Of a stretch of DNA of 64,000 nt, positions 24,080 to 35,000 are shown one piece after another. A program made the position numbers and the translations under genes. Positions within the stretch are counted from its first letter, which is position 1; every line of letters starts with the position of its first letter. The notes beneath the pieces were generated by a model. It saw only the letters and a program-made list of their open reading frames with translations. It made no database searches and had not been told where the DNA came from. The stretch is from Rostratula benghalensis (taxonomy: Eukaryota > Chordata > Aves > Charadriiformes > Rostratulidae). The DNA lies in the NCBI GenBank assembly GCA_013399305.1, contig VXAI01000160.1:1497253-1561252 (forward strand), written 5' to 3'.

Positions 24080-25236
24080 CCAACCACAACACCTTGTTAT
24101 CATAAAGCCAATCAGGATTTAGATAATGAATTAAGGTGAAGATACCATTGTCTTTAGCATTCCAGGGTTCAAAATCAGAGCTGACTTGTTTGAAAAATGT
24201 CAGTGTTATATATTGAAATAGCTTGCTGCCAAATAAATTATATGCAACAGGATTTATAGTGAGAGATTAAGGAAGGGGCCTTGGAGTCTCTTTTTTCTTA
24301 ATGCTAGATGTGTGCTTGATTCTTTTTATTTATTTTTTGCGGCTGTGACCCTGAAGATCTGAAACTGAGCGTGCACTAGTCCCTATGCCTTCTTCTTGTC
24401 CCCACCATGGGATAAAGAAAAGACAGTAGTAATGTGAGTTTAGAGAATTTTGTCACATTCTCTCCTTCTGTAGCACCATGAGGTTTTGTTATGGACACTT
24501 CTGTAAGGGCTTTTGCTCCAAGGCAACCTGTCTTTCTGCACTGAGTGATTGGAAAGATTGGTTTCTAAGCTAAGCATCAAATGCTAAGCATTGTTCCCTT
24601 CTGCCTCCCCCATATGCTATTTTGTTCAGTATGTTACTGCATATGCTGTGTTTGGCCTAAAAATGATGTGTCCATTGATCTTCAAGGTGATGAATGGAAC
24701 GATGATGATGAATGGGCATCCTAAAGAGATTAAAATCATTACACCTGTGGAAGATCAAACCTACTTACATCAGGGAACTGAGGTCTTTTAACACCTGTCT
24801 TCTACTCAGACTTGACATGTAGTGCTACCTGCCTTGAGCAGACGGTCGCAGTCTTTTATTAGTTAACTCCTCTTCCACCCTTTTGATCATTTTGACCTAT
24901 TCTATGCCTAGTTAAAACTGGTTTCCTGCAGTTCCTGTAGCAGAGATCAAAAGGTACATTTCATATCTTATGTGCCTACCGGGATCATCAGATCCTTGTA
25001 GCTATTGGGCATTCTTGTGGATGGCCAAAGTTATATAGTTTCATGAACATGTTAGCTCACACGCCTGATCATTTGTTGCGCAAGATACAAAATGTCTTTT
25101 ACTAGGCCTTCTTTTGTTGATATCTACCAAAAGGAATGCGAAGCGTAGATCTAAGGCTCAGCAGTTTTGATGGCACTGATCTAAAAGAGTGAATCGAAGA
25201 GTTAGGTGAAAAAGCTTATGAGTAAGGTATAAGAGC

Positions 25237-25254
25237 AAAAAAAAAAAAAAAAAA
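25237..25254 (+). repeat. Poly(A) run, 18 A
   Basis: Homopolymer. A long minus-strand frame running across it and the T run at 25544-25558 is an artefact of these tracts (poly-Phe and poly-Lys). Confidence 0.85.
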
Positions 25255-25543
25255 GGGTTCCTAAAAACCTCTGGCTAGCTGGCAGAGAAAAGTTATATAA
25301 AACTGACTGAAACAATCCAGCTCTGAAGAGAAATAGCAGTAGTGCTATCTTGCAAGTATTTTTAACTAAAAGTCTAAACAGAGAAGGAAAATTAAACACA
25401 AAAATAAAAAACAATGTTCCCAAAACGCCTAAATAAAACCCTTCCTTATTTTGTATCATATCAGAGAATGACATCTCTGCTTTCTTGACATCTCCCACTG
25501 TATCTCTGTATCTTATGATGTTACCCTCCCCTGCCCCTCTCCC

Positions 25544-25558
25544 TTTTTTTTTTTTTTT
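25544..25558 (+). repeat. Poly(T) run, 15 T
   Basis: Homopolymer within a pyrimidine-rich stretch (CCTCCCCTGCCCCTCTCCC). Confidence 0.85.
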
Positions 25559-25827
25559 AACCCATTTCCAGGTCAAAGTTGTTGCTGTTATTCCAGTTAA
25601 CTTAACTCTTTTTCCATTTTTTTTTCCTTCAGAGAAGCAATAAGGTGTGGGAGATAACATAGCTGAAACTTATGGTGAGATGAGTGTCATGGGAGAAAAA
25701 TGATCCTGCACATATGAGCTACCTCAGTAGAAAAACATATTAATTGTCAAACTGGAGAACAGAAGACAGGAAGTGTAAGTTAAAGTTGTAGAAAATCTGT
25801 GAATCTAAATGACTGTGGGTGTATATG

Positions 25828-26237
25828 TGTACTGGTTTGGGCTGAGATAGAGTTAATTTAATTCATAGTAGCTAGTAGGGAGTTATGTTTTGGATTTGTG
25901 CTGAAAACAGTGCTGTTAATGCAGAGATGTTTTCACTATTATGGAGCAGTGCTTACACTAAATCAAGGCCTTTTCTCCTTCTCACCCCACCAGTGAGTAG
26001 GCTGGGGGTGCACAAGAACCTTGGAGGAAAAAGAGCCAGGACAGCTGTCTCCAGCTGACCAAAGGGATATCCCAAACCATGCAACATCATGCTCAGCACA
26101 TAAAGTGGGGGGAAGAAAAAGGACAACCCATGAGTTTTCTCACTTTTACCATTGCGATTCTATCTGTCGTCCCAGCTTAGGGGAATGAGTGAGTGGCTGA
26201 GTGGAGCTTAGTTGCCAGCTGGGGTTAAACCATGACA
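25828..26237 (+). mobile_element. Endogenous-retrovirus LTR (5'), internally deleted
   Basis: The LTR begins TGTACTGGTTTGGGCTGAGA and ends GGGGTTAAACCATGACA (TG...CA termini). Between them are segments I recognise from an abundant bird LTR: AGTAGCTAGTAGGGAG, TTTGGATTTGTGCTGAAAAC, GAGCAGTGCTTACAC, CAAGGCCTTTTCTCCTTCTC, GGCTGGGGGTGCACAAGAA, GACCAAAGGGATATCCCA and CATGAGTTTTCTCACTTTTA. A TATA-like CATAAA lies at 26099-26104. The piece normally between the purine-rich GGGGGGAAGAAAAAGG block and the ACCCATGAG block, including the expected polyadenylation region, is missing, leaving 410 bp. A primer-binding site follows, so this is a 5' LTR of a once longer provirus. No coding region survives here. 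Confidence 0.85.
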
Positions 26238-26245
26238 GTCCTTTT

Positions 26246-26263
26246 TGTTGCCCAGCATGGGGC
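26246..26263 (+). promoter_or_regulatory. Retroviral primer-binding site, tRNA-Lys type
   Basis: TGTTGCCCAGCATGGGGC follows the LTR terminus by 8 bases. It agrees at 14 of 18 positions with the complement of the tRNA-Lys 3' end (TGGCGCCCAACGTGGGGC). Two of the four differences are CpG decay (CG to TG, CG to CA). This fixes the orientation as plus and shows the LTR is not solo. Confidence 0.8.
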
Positions 26264-26430
26264 TCAAAGGGTTCAAGATAATGACAAATTTGATTGATAT
26301 GTGCTGGATAGAATTTATAGCTGATTTAAAACTGTGTAGCTCCAATAGGAAGTGACAGAAATACTAGCAAGAAAAGAAGGCTTGGTTCTTCCAATTATCA
26401 ATGAAATAATATCTACTTTTCTAGGCTAAT
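26264..26430 (+). mobile_element. Probable provirus leader remnant
   Basis: The text after the primer-binding site (CTCAAAGGGTTCAAGATAAT and on through GCTCCAATAGGAAGTGACAG and AGAAGGCTTGGTTCTTCCAA) looks like the untranslated leader of the same element. No gag start or frame is visible. The right-hand end is a guess. The rest of the provirus is absent before the dinucleotide repeat at 26466. Confidence 0.5.
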
Positions 26431-28410
26431 GAAATCTTTTAGCAGTTCATCCAAGTTGACTCTGTGTATGTATACACAAATATGCAGTATATATGTAAGT
26501 GTATATTATACACACACACATGTATGTGTATATGTAAATATACATATATTCAAAAATGCCCCTCAAGAGGGAGACAGTGGTCTAGATCCACCTATTTTTC
26601 TGGATTGAGTTTCAGAAAGTGTTTTCTCCTCACCATATAACCAGCTACATGTAGAGCCATCCTCTCTCCAGTGTGAAACCATTTGAATAATTACAGAAGT
26701 CCTGGACAATGTCAATGCAGTATTTTGATAACTAATGGTATCTGCTAAAAGAGACAAAAGAGTGGCACGAGGACTCTTCTTCATGCAGCAATCTCCCTTT
26801 CTCCTCTCTTCATTATGCTGAATCCAGCTGAGCTACTGAAAAAGAAGGTGTAGCTCAAATTATTTGTCCTATTTTTTTTTTAATGCACCCTTATTTATTC
26901 CACATTTATGTGAGCAGTAAAAATAAAAGTAATTCATGGTGTTAGAAATAAAGTGTGGCTTACTGCAACTAATCAGAAGATAGGACTAAGGATAGAAAGA
27001 ATTAAGTGAGATGATATCTTTATCATATCTCCTTAATAAGTAATCTGCAAATCTAAATAGCTATTCATTTGCTATTATGTACCATGCAAAATGTCAGCAA
27101 TATCTACAGTGCATGGGCTGCTTGGTGTAGGATCACTAAAGCAGAGGAAGAAAATCCAGACAGGCTGTTTAACCTACTTGTGATTGTTTGCCTTCAAAAA
27201 TGAAAGCTGAAACATTTTTTAACTTAAAAAAAAGAAAAAAAAAAGCAGAATTTATAAAAATATCCCACTAAAATAACTAAGTGCTGATTGACCACCAGAT
27301 TGAAAAAAACCCACATTGTCAAAAATGGAAATGCATAAGAATTATGCTATACAGGATCCAAATCAAAGTAACTGAAGGAAAATCACAAGCATTAGTAAAA
27401 TAATTCAATGTGTTGGTCAAAGTGTTTGACCTATCCAAAGAAGATATCCAAATGGATATGGCCTTATTTAGAAGTATCAATATGTAAATATCAGGATGTG
27501 ATAAGATACATATTTTTACCTAAAAGGAGTTAATAGTGAGGACAAGAACATCGCTTATATGTAGTATTTCTGTTGAAGAAAGTGACAGAAACTCATTGAT
27601 ACACATTTGCAATAGTAGTGGATCGCACCATGCAAAGGAAAAGAAACACCCATGCCTAAGGAAGATAATTACATTAGACATTATGTTTGAGTACATCACA
27701 TAGGCAAACAGTGAAGCAGTGGGAGTAATACAGTTGGAGAACACCTACAAGGAGAGAGTTTTAGCAACAATGATCCTGTTTGGTTACAAAACAGGATAAA
27801 GAGTAGGAAAATGATGAAGCAAGCTTAAACGCCTGTTCTGGTAACTAATATCTTCCCAGATACAGTTTCTGGAAGAAATAATACTAACGTTTACAGCTGA
27901 TTCTGTGACTGAATGAGTGACATTTCAGAGGAAAACTATAGGAAAAGTCTAGCTCTTTGCACAACCAAAATGTTGTGTGCATCCATAAAATGTGGACAGC
28001 ACCTGTTACACACGGTGGGAGAATATAACATTAAATGCAAAGAGAATAAAAAACATCAAAAAGTAAATTCTGTTAGCAAACTAATATTGAGACATGATTA
28101 AGGCATTGGACCCTGGAGAAAAATCAGAAATCATTTTGTTAAATGAATGATGTAGTATCTATGAGATTGCTGCAGATTAAAGACTGCTATGCATATGCAA
28201 ACAATTCTGTATGTGACAATGTCCTCCAAAGTCTGGAGAGGAGTACAGACTGTGAACCTCACTAACTCTCGGTGGAGGAGGAAACCAGTGGAGAAGCACA
28301 GTTAAGCAAATCTAGTAAAAAATAGGAATGTCCAAATATGCACTAATCCTTGGAAAAAATAAACCAAAGCAAAACCAAGCAACCTGTTCACCTTAGATCC
28401 AATAGAGAAA
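26431..28410. other. Non-coding stretch, no gene seen
   Basis: No gene recognised. Holds the TA/CA-type repeat and an A-rich run near 27226-27244. Confidence 0.65.
26466..26552 (+). repeat. (TA/TG/CA)n imperfect microsatellite
   Basis: A mix of TATG, TATA and a clean (AC)5 run near 26510-26520. It is largely self-complementary alternating purine-pyrimidine sequence. Confidence 0.8.
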
Positions 28411-28595
28411 ACTGAGTCCAGTTTTTTACTCAGCAAAAATTACGTCCATTCAAGCCATGAGCAGCCAGGTTCTCCAGGGGAATGCTGCAGGAAACGGTCT
28501 CAAAGGCTTTACTAAAGTCTAGGAAAACAACATCCGCAACCATTCTCCCATCCACTAAGGGAGTCACCTTGTCATAGAAGATCAAGTTGTCAAGC
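28411..28595 (-). mobile_element. CR1 LINE fragment: reverse-transcriptase motif A region
   Basis: On the minus strand one frame reads through the CR1 reverse-transcriptase finger/palm segment: NLIFYDKVTPLVD, then VVFLDFSKAFETVS and LENLAAHGLNG. LDFSKAF is RT motif A, whose Asp is one of the catalytic metal ligands. In CR1 the residue after KAF is normally Asp and here it is Glu. Only about 60 codons are left; motifs B and C (FADD-type) are absent. Both sides are truncated, which is unusual for a simple 5'-truncated insertion. It is a deletion remnant or a fragment of a larger eroded copy. Not functional. Confidence 0.93.
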
Positions 28596-28797
28596 TACCG
28601 TGTACCTACAAGCATAAGGAAAGATAGGTATGGGTGAAAATTCAAAACCAAAGAGTGAAAGTGCCACAATTGCCAGAGAGGTTGGAAAGCGTGTCTTAAA
28701 GCTCCTTTTCACCACAGAGAACATCTCTGGCAAGACAGATAAATCAAACAAGTTCATTGAAAAAAAGGCACTCTGAAAGTGTGTTTTGTTCTTTCTC

Positions 28798-28811
28798 TTT
28801 TTTTTTTTTTT
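28798..28811 (+). repeat. Poly(T) run, 14 T
   Basis: Homopolymer in a CT-rich stretch. Confidence 0.85.
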
Positions 28812-29881
28812 CTTTTGTTTGTAAGTAGCCCACAAACTGTAAATAAATAGAGTGGAGAGATGGGAAATTAGCACTAGTTTACCCAGTATTTTGTGGACCT
28901 GGTAGTAATCTAAAGAGTGGCAATAATGGCACAGACCTATGTGGTCCAAAGATGTAACTGATACACATTGATACACATGTATTTGGTATCGTTTTCATCC
29001 CCACCAGAAGAATCCAGAGGCTGGTAAAGATGATCCAGCAGAAACAAAGTAGTTGGCTAAGGCTCAGGCTCAACTGAGTAAGAAGTCTGTTTAGGTAAAA
29101 GATGTGAATATTTGGAACTACTTGGGAACCATTAGCTGCTAGAAAATCAGGCCACACAAAAACATTGAACACTCTGGGTAAGAGGAATCAGGGAGAAGGT
29201 TACTCTAGAACAATGCTTTTCATTCTCCTTTGAGGAAATTCTGATATCTTCCCTCTCCACATCAGTTCACTCAGGAAGAAACAATGAAACTGGGATCTTG
29301 GCCTAGTTCTCAGTAGTTCAAAACTGAGGGTCTTTATGTAGAGTGCAGTACAATTCTATATCAAAAATGTGACTGCATGTACTACATAAGCTAAAATTTT
29401 AAAGGTTTACCTTTGAATATGAAGAGATCTAAATCCAGAACTGCAGAGGCCATGTTTTAGAGACACAAGAATCTTATAAAGGTGAAGTAAAGAATTGATG
29501 TAAACAAGTTTATGCAGAGAGAGGAAGCAAAATGCAAAGGATTTTACTTTTCCAGTAATTAATTTGAATTAAACAGCAATGGCTGTTTATTTTCAAATGA
29601 TCTTTTCATGTTTCACATTGCTGAATAATGTGTGATTCCTGAAGAGTTAATAGCAGAGAATGGCTTGGAAGTAATTTATTTCAGAAAGTCTTCTAGATGT
29701 ATCAATTCAAGCTGCCATATCAAATTCGTACTATTTACAGTTTATCAATCTATCTTCAAAAGTCTGTGAAGATAACAAAGAGCCCTTCATATTTAAAAAC
29801 TCAAATAAGATTCAAAAGATTGTTAAGGCTTAGTAGGGTTACGAGTGAAGTTAATTGAGAAATTAAAACATTGACAGGCAG

Positions 29882-29913
29882 AAAAAAAAAAAAAAAAAAG
29901 GGAAAAAAAAAAA
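29882..29913 (+). repeat. Poly(A) double run
   Basis: Eighteen A, GGG, then eleven A. It lies about 160 bp before the assembly gap. Confidence 0.9.
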
Positions 29914-30075
29914 GGAAAGATGCTTCAGCCATTCTTCTTGGCTGCCTTTAGCTAGAATATCGTGACTATTCTTAGAGTGCTCCATTAGTTTCATCACTGG
30001 AGTCTTTATGGAAGGAAGAATAAAATTTTCAGTAACAAATACCTAACAAGATTCTGGAGCCAAAGAGCTGTGCCT

Positions 30076-30195
30076 NNNNNNNNNNNNNNNNNNNNNNNNN
30101 NNNNNNNNNNNNNNNNNNNNNNNNNNNNNNNNNNNNNNNNNNNNNNNNNNNNNNNNNNNNNNNNNNNNNNNNNNNNNNNNNNNNNNNNNNNNNNN
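30076..30195. other. Assembly gap, 120 N
   Basis: The gap runs exactly from 30076 to 30195. Its right edge is a G-rich tract. Any translation across it is meaningless. Confidence 1.
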
Positions 30196-30196
30196 A

Positions 30197-30219
30197 GGGA
30201 GGGAAGGGAGGGAGCAGGG
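30197..30219 (+). other. G-quadruplex motif at gap edge
   Basis: Five GGG runs separated by 1, 2, 1 and 4 bases begin two bases after the gap. This meets the usual G3+N1-7 pattern. Such tracts commonly cause sequencing drop-out, which may explain the gap; the missing bases may continue the same repeat. Confidence 0.8.
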
Positions 30220-30880
30220 TTACCCATGTTGTAAAGGGAAGAGAACGTGAGACTGGGAACCGGAAATGAGTGGCAGTCTGCCAAGGCAACAGTTACGCCA
30301 TCTGCAGCAAGGTCAGGAGCCAGAGCCATCCTGGAAAGTAAGCCCCACAGAAGACATCTAAACAGAACCAGGGAGGGCACTCTATCTGTTTCGTGAGGAT
30401 ATCCAATATGCTGCTGACAGTCTTCCTGCCAGGGCCCACGTGCCGGCATGGTGTGCGGCGGGAATGCCGCTCCGCAGTGCAGGAGCTGCTCCTCCTTCCT
30501 CCCATGGGGCACCGAACACACACGCCATGTGGGGGGACTGCCAATAGATCCCCTGGGACAGGCAAGGGGCAGCTCCAGTCCTAGACCACTCTCTGCCCTC
30601 TGCTCTGAAATAAACCCGCTCCAGTGCTAGTCTGAAAATAGGACAAAATGGCACCAGCAGATGAAGGGACCTGCTGGCAAGCAGGGCTACAAAAGGCATT
30701 GCCTGGAGGACATGGCGGAGCTGGGGCTTCCTTAGCAGCAGTGGGGCAGATGTGATCCACACAAGGGTCTTGGACTTCTCAGTTTGTGAACGTGGCAGAG
30801 AGATATTTGGGGATTCTGATTCTGAATTATTACTAGGATTTATTGGAACTGGGTTTTCTTTCTCCCCACTCCCCACGCCC
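30220..30880. other. CpG-enriched segment of unknown nature
   Basis: This is the most GC- and CpG-rich part of the window that I saw. Eight CpG lie in 30439-30524, six of them within 36 bp (CACGTGCCGGC, GCGGCGG, GCCGCTCCGC), against a background where CpG is rare. AATAAA occurs at 30610-30615 on the plus strand. Long minus-strand frames here (up to about 185 codons) are open mainly because GC-rich DNA has few stops; no domain is recognised. It could be a small CpG island or promoter with a first exon, a young repeat or an ERV piece. Confidence 0.4.
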
Positions 30881-30884
30881 CCAG

Positions 30885-30899
30885 AAAAAAAAAAAAAAA
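30885..30899 (+). repeat. Poly(A) run, 15 A
   Basis: Homopolymer directly after a C-rich stretch (CCCCACTCCCCACGCCCCC). Confidence 0.85.
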
Positions 30900-33800
30900 G
30901 AAAAATATTGGAAAAAGGTGGGGTTTTTGCATACAGCAAACACTGGCCTCGGGTACATGATCTGTGTTAAGTCATCAGGACAGCAAATAGAGTCTATTCT
31001 CCTCAGCACTTCACTTTATCATGCTTTGAAGACAACCCTTTGGAAATATTTTACTCTTTTGTTTGGTTGTGGGTTTTTTTCTTTTTTCTTCTTTCCTCCA
31101 ATACACACACACACTCTTAATTTTTTCTGGTTTTTGTTTTTTTTCTTTAACTGCGTAAATATTCCATCTCCTTCCAACACAGTGTTACAGGAGGTATATG
31201 AGGAAGGATCTTGAAATGTTTCTGTTCTAATAATCTTCTTCCAGAGAGAAAGAACAGGGCAAAAGGCTAGTGGGAAATTTATTGTCTAGCATGCAGTGTA
31301 TAATTACCATAACTTACAAAAAAAAAAAAATCCACATGTTGGTGTGTTTGATTTAATGCCATCAGAAGTGTAAGGTTACATAAAATAAATGGCTAATTGG
31401 GTTAATTTAATAGCAGGTTAAATCTTTCTTTTATTTTGTGCTAAAGGAACATTAAAATGGTGCAGTTTTCAAGTGGTCTTGGAAAAGTAAAGTAGAGTTT
31501 CTTGATAAAAAAAAATATATAGTGTTCCTACTGCTAGGTTTATGGTGGGAGTTACTGGCATTCTGCCAGTTCACCGCATGAAAATCTAAGCTGCCTGTAT
31601 AAGTACTGAATTTAGTGTTGGGTCTTAAGGTTTTGGTTGGCATGTTGCCAAAGATGTTATGTATTTAGCTGGGAAAATTGCCTAGAAGTTAATTGAGAGG
31701 AAAACACTAATATACATCCTCTGCCACCTTAAAAAAAATGCTATGGATATGCATATGTTGCTGATCCTTGATAAGAAATGAGTGTTTGCGGTTAAGAATT
31801 AGTTTAAAATTCGTCCAAAAATGGGCTATATTGAGTTTTCCAAGCCTCTCCATTCACAAGTAATATTATTGTTTCTTGTCTTTTTTTTAATCTTGCTTGC
31901 ACCATCCTTAGATGGGGCAACAGTGGACCACAACACGATCACAGTCTTCTTTAGAGTGGGCAGATCTGGGGTGTAACAGCTTTGTGCCACCTCCAAGTAC
32001 CTGGTGAGAGTAATTTTCCCCAACTGCCCCCATATTTTTCTGCTTCTGACAGCCCCATCTTACAGGCTTACAGTGTGGCTGCTGGTCTTACTACTGCCAC
32101 CACCATCCAGTAAATCCTGGAAGCTCTGATTACAGAGTGGGTATTGACACTTAAACCAGTTAAGAGCAGGAGGTGATTTTTTTTTTTCCTGCTATGCAGC
32201 TAGACACACTGCACTCTATCACCTAGCGGAGCATCTCAGGAGCACTGCATGCCTGGAAAAGCCCCATTGCACTGGGCGGTGAGACCTCAACAATCCAGCA
32301 ATTTTTCACGTGGCCAGAGAAGTTAATGTTGGGGGTTTTTTATCATCTCAGGAAGTGAAACAACATCTTTAATCTGTACTGAGCCAGTCTGCAGCAGCAG
32401 ACCTTAAGTGGTTAATGACCACATCTGTAAGTAGGCTCCGGATCAGACAATAGGCTACCTTTTGGAGTAAGGAGGCTGGGAGGCAAGAGGCACAGGAAAA
32501 CAAAATTAGGAGCTATGCTGAAAGCAAATGAGGAAAAGGCTTTCTTCCAATTGTGACCAGCTGTCTTCTTTTGTACACCCACTGGATGCTCCTGATGCAC
32601 TGGGCTAGAACAGACATGAGCAAAGTAGAAACAATGACATTTCGCTACTGTATGAATTCCCTCTCCCTTCACTTAATCCTGTTCTTATTGGGGCCTTGTG
32701 CTGAAAGCTGATAATTTTGATGGCCCCTGAATAAAGCCAGTAGCTTGAATTCCTGCCACCAGCCCCTTTATAATGAATGGGACTAATGAATGCTAGTAAG
32801 TGGTAGGAATCTGTGACCAGCTGCATCAAGGCAGGTAATACAGCTCAGATTTAATTGGGAGCAGGTATTGGAAGGCTGTATTACTTTAATTGGTGAGGGG
32901 GTTTTCTAAATGGAGAGGACAAAGTATAATGGACAAATTGTGCTGTACAATAGCACTTAAGCCGGGATTGTATGCATTCGTTAATCTGTTGAGGAATGAG
33001 GCAATTCTAAACAATTTTCTCAGTGAAACCAACTCCAGAAAGCTTGTCCCTTTTGTTCTCCCTTGGGAAAATGCAAGATTGAAACAGAAAATACCTTTAC
33101 CGAGGCAATCATTTGCCACGTGTGGAAAGCGGATACAGCTGTAAACTATGAAAGAGGGATCTTTGTAGTACAATAAAGGATGGAAAAAGAGATAAAGCTG
33201 GGGATAAGAGTGGGCCTGTCACTGCATCCAAAGGAGGAATAAAGTGATGACATTTACAGTGACAGATGAGACTGTAAAGAGAACTCAGGACAATTTAGAG
33301 AGGGAAATTTGATATTTAAAAGAAAGGGCTCTGATAATTAAAAGTAGCATTACATTAAACTGTTACGCATGTCATTAGTGACAGAAGGGAACTAGTGCCT
33401 TTTGAAAAGTTAATGATTCACAAAGACCTGCTCTTGAAACTTTGTATGTAGTAAAGTTCACTTGAACACAGCATACTGTATGCAACACAGCATAAATTTT
33501 CTCTGTGTTTCATAGTGGGAAATAAGAAAGTTCTATGATAATATGGAAGGTGTACTGTAAATACCATATGCCAATGTGTGTACAGTGTGGGTGTGTATGT
33601 GTAGAATCGTTGTACGCTGGAGGTCCAAGGTAGAGTTGAAAACCCAGCATACATAAATATTGTCAAAAATGCTCATTCTGTGGAATCCTTGGAAAAGGCA
33701 GGGTGTCTTTTTCTCGAGGCACAGGTTCACACGTTTTATTTTTGCCTTGTTTGTGTTTAGCTAGGTCTGTTCAACTTGGTGTGCCTATGGCAACAGAAGC

Positions 33801-35000
33801 TTAAAGGGCAACCTCTAAAGGTAGAGTGTATTTAAAGTGAAACAACACAGTGCATACAGCCAATTTAGGTGACTGCAGCAGCTGTAATGGGTTAAGAGAG
33901 ATTTTGTAACTGAGTTCTTCTAGCAGGGCTTTTGCTCCCGTATACTTCATTACAGGTGGGAAAACAAGAAGGATTGTATGTCCTTCAGAGTTCATGTAGG
34001 CCGGGCAGTGGGAGGAGAAAAACAAAACGAAGCTGAAAGTGAGTGTTAAATGGGCTTTCCCAGGATCCCCAGGTGGGTTTCATGTATTGCCTAATGCTGA
34101 AAATGAGACAGATTCAGCTTTCTGTACTGGTTGTAAAGGCTGAGTTATCTTACACTTACTATTGTTTGCAACTAAAAGTCAGTACACAAAGCTGCAGCTT
34201 ATTTCAGAAATTCTTTGTTGGTAAGAAGCATTTTGTGGTTTTTAACATTTTTTCATTTTTACAGATAAGGATAGAATTTGGTCTCAAGCTCACAAAATAT
34301 TTATCTATATGCATAAGGTAAACTCTAAATTAAAAATGACATGCAAGAGTAACGTTATTAAATTCTAAAAAACAGCATGAAATTAATACTTATCCATTTG
34401 TGTGAAAAAGGATCAAAAATGTTTTTGCAGAAGTCTGTGGTTAGCATTGTGTGAACTGTAGCAAAGTTTGCCTGAAAGTAAGTGAGATACACAATAAAAT
34501 AATCTATGACAGGAAAACAAAATGACACACAGGACTACCTACATGATGAGTTATCATTTCCTCAGCTCTCTAAATAAGATGTTTGAAAAGTGACAGACAC
34601 AGAAGAATACAGAAGGAAAATAACTTAGATTTTAAAATAAAATATTATTTATGGGATCTGAGCAGACTCCTTTGAAATCCTAAATAGATGTACTGTCCTA
34701 AGATCAATTTTATGCAATAATCCTCTTTATTTGATATGGAGAAAATAAGGCAGCTTAATGTCATCTTGTCTCCTATCATATAACATGTGTTATCCCTGTT
34801 GTGCATCTCTAGCCCTAATCACGTGACATTAAAAACCATACAGGGAAACTTACCTTGCAAAGGAAGGATTTTCTTTCAAAAACACCCATGTTCCTGTTCT
34901 TTACAAATAAACAACAGCCAGAAAGTGCAGTGACTTTAGCAGGATTCTGGAATATTTTTAAGGAAGTTGGTACCACAAGCTCTATGTAAGTACTGATTAT
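30900..35000. other. Non-coding stretch, no gene seen
   Basis: No gene or recognised repeat family. Contains T-rich low complexity at 31074-31145 with a short (AC)n inside, and a 13-A run at 31318-31330. The segments 31270-31440 and 32830-33130 have balanced, non-repetitive text that could be conserved non-coding DNA. That cannot be judged without alignment. Confidence 0.6.

Larger units (their letters stand above)
21989..25827. other. Non-coding stretch, no gene seen; possible unrecognised repeat at 22.0-22.5 kb
   Basis: No gene is called. At 22040-22500 the minus strand is open in overlapping frames of 66-84 codons and carries AATAAA (TTTATT at 22168-22173), and its base composition is less AT-rich than its surroundings. 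This could be an LTR-like repeat, but I do not recognise it. Elsewhere there are an ambiguous base at 24057 and homopolymers at 24058-24079, 25237-25254 and 25544-25558. Confidence 0.55.
28596..30075. other. Non-coding stretch, no gene seen
   Basis: No gene recognised. Contains a 14-T run at 28798-28811 and a double A run at 29882-29913. Confidence 0.65.

Noticed and set aside
25202..25660. A 152-codon minus-strand open frame
   Set aside because: It runs through an A18 and a T15 run and translates to poly-Phe and poly-Lys. No domain, and openness is explained by the homopolymers.
30382..30939. A 185-codon minus-strand open frame
   Set aside because: It lies in the GC-rich segment, where stops are rare, and crosses an A15 run read as Phe. 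No recognisable domain. The segment itself is reported, but not as a gene.
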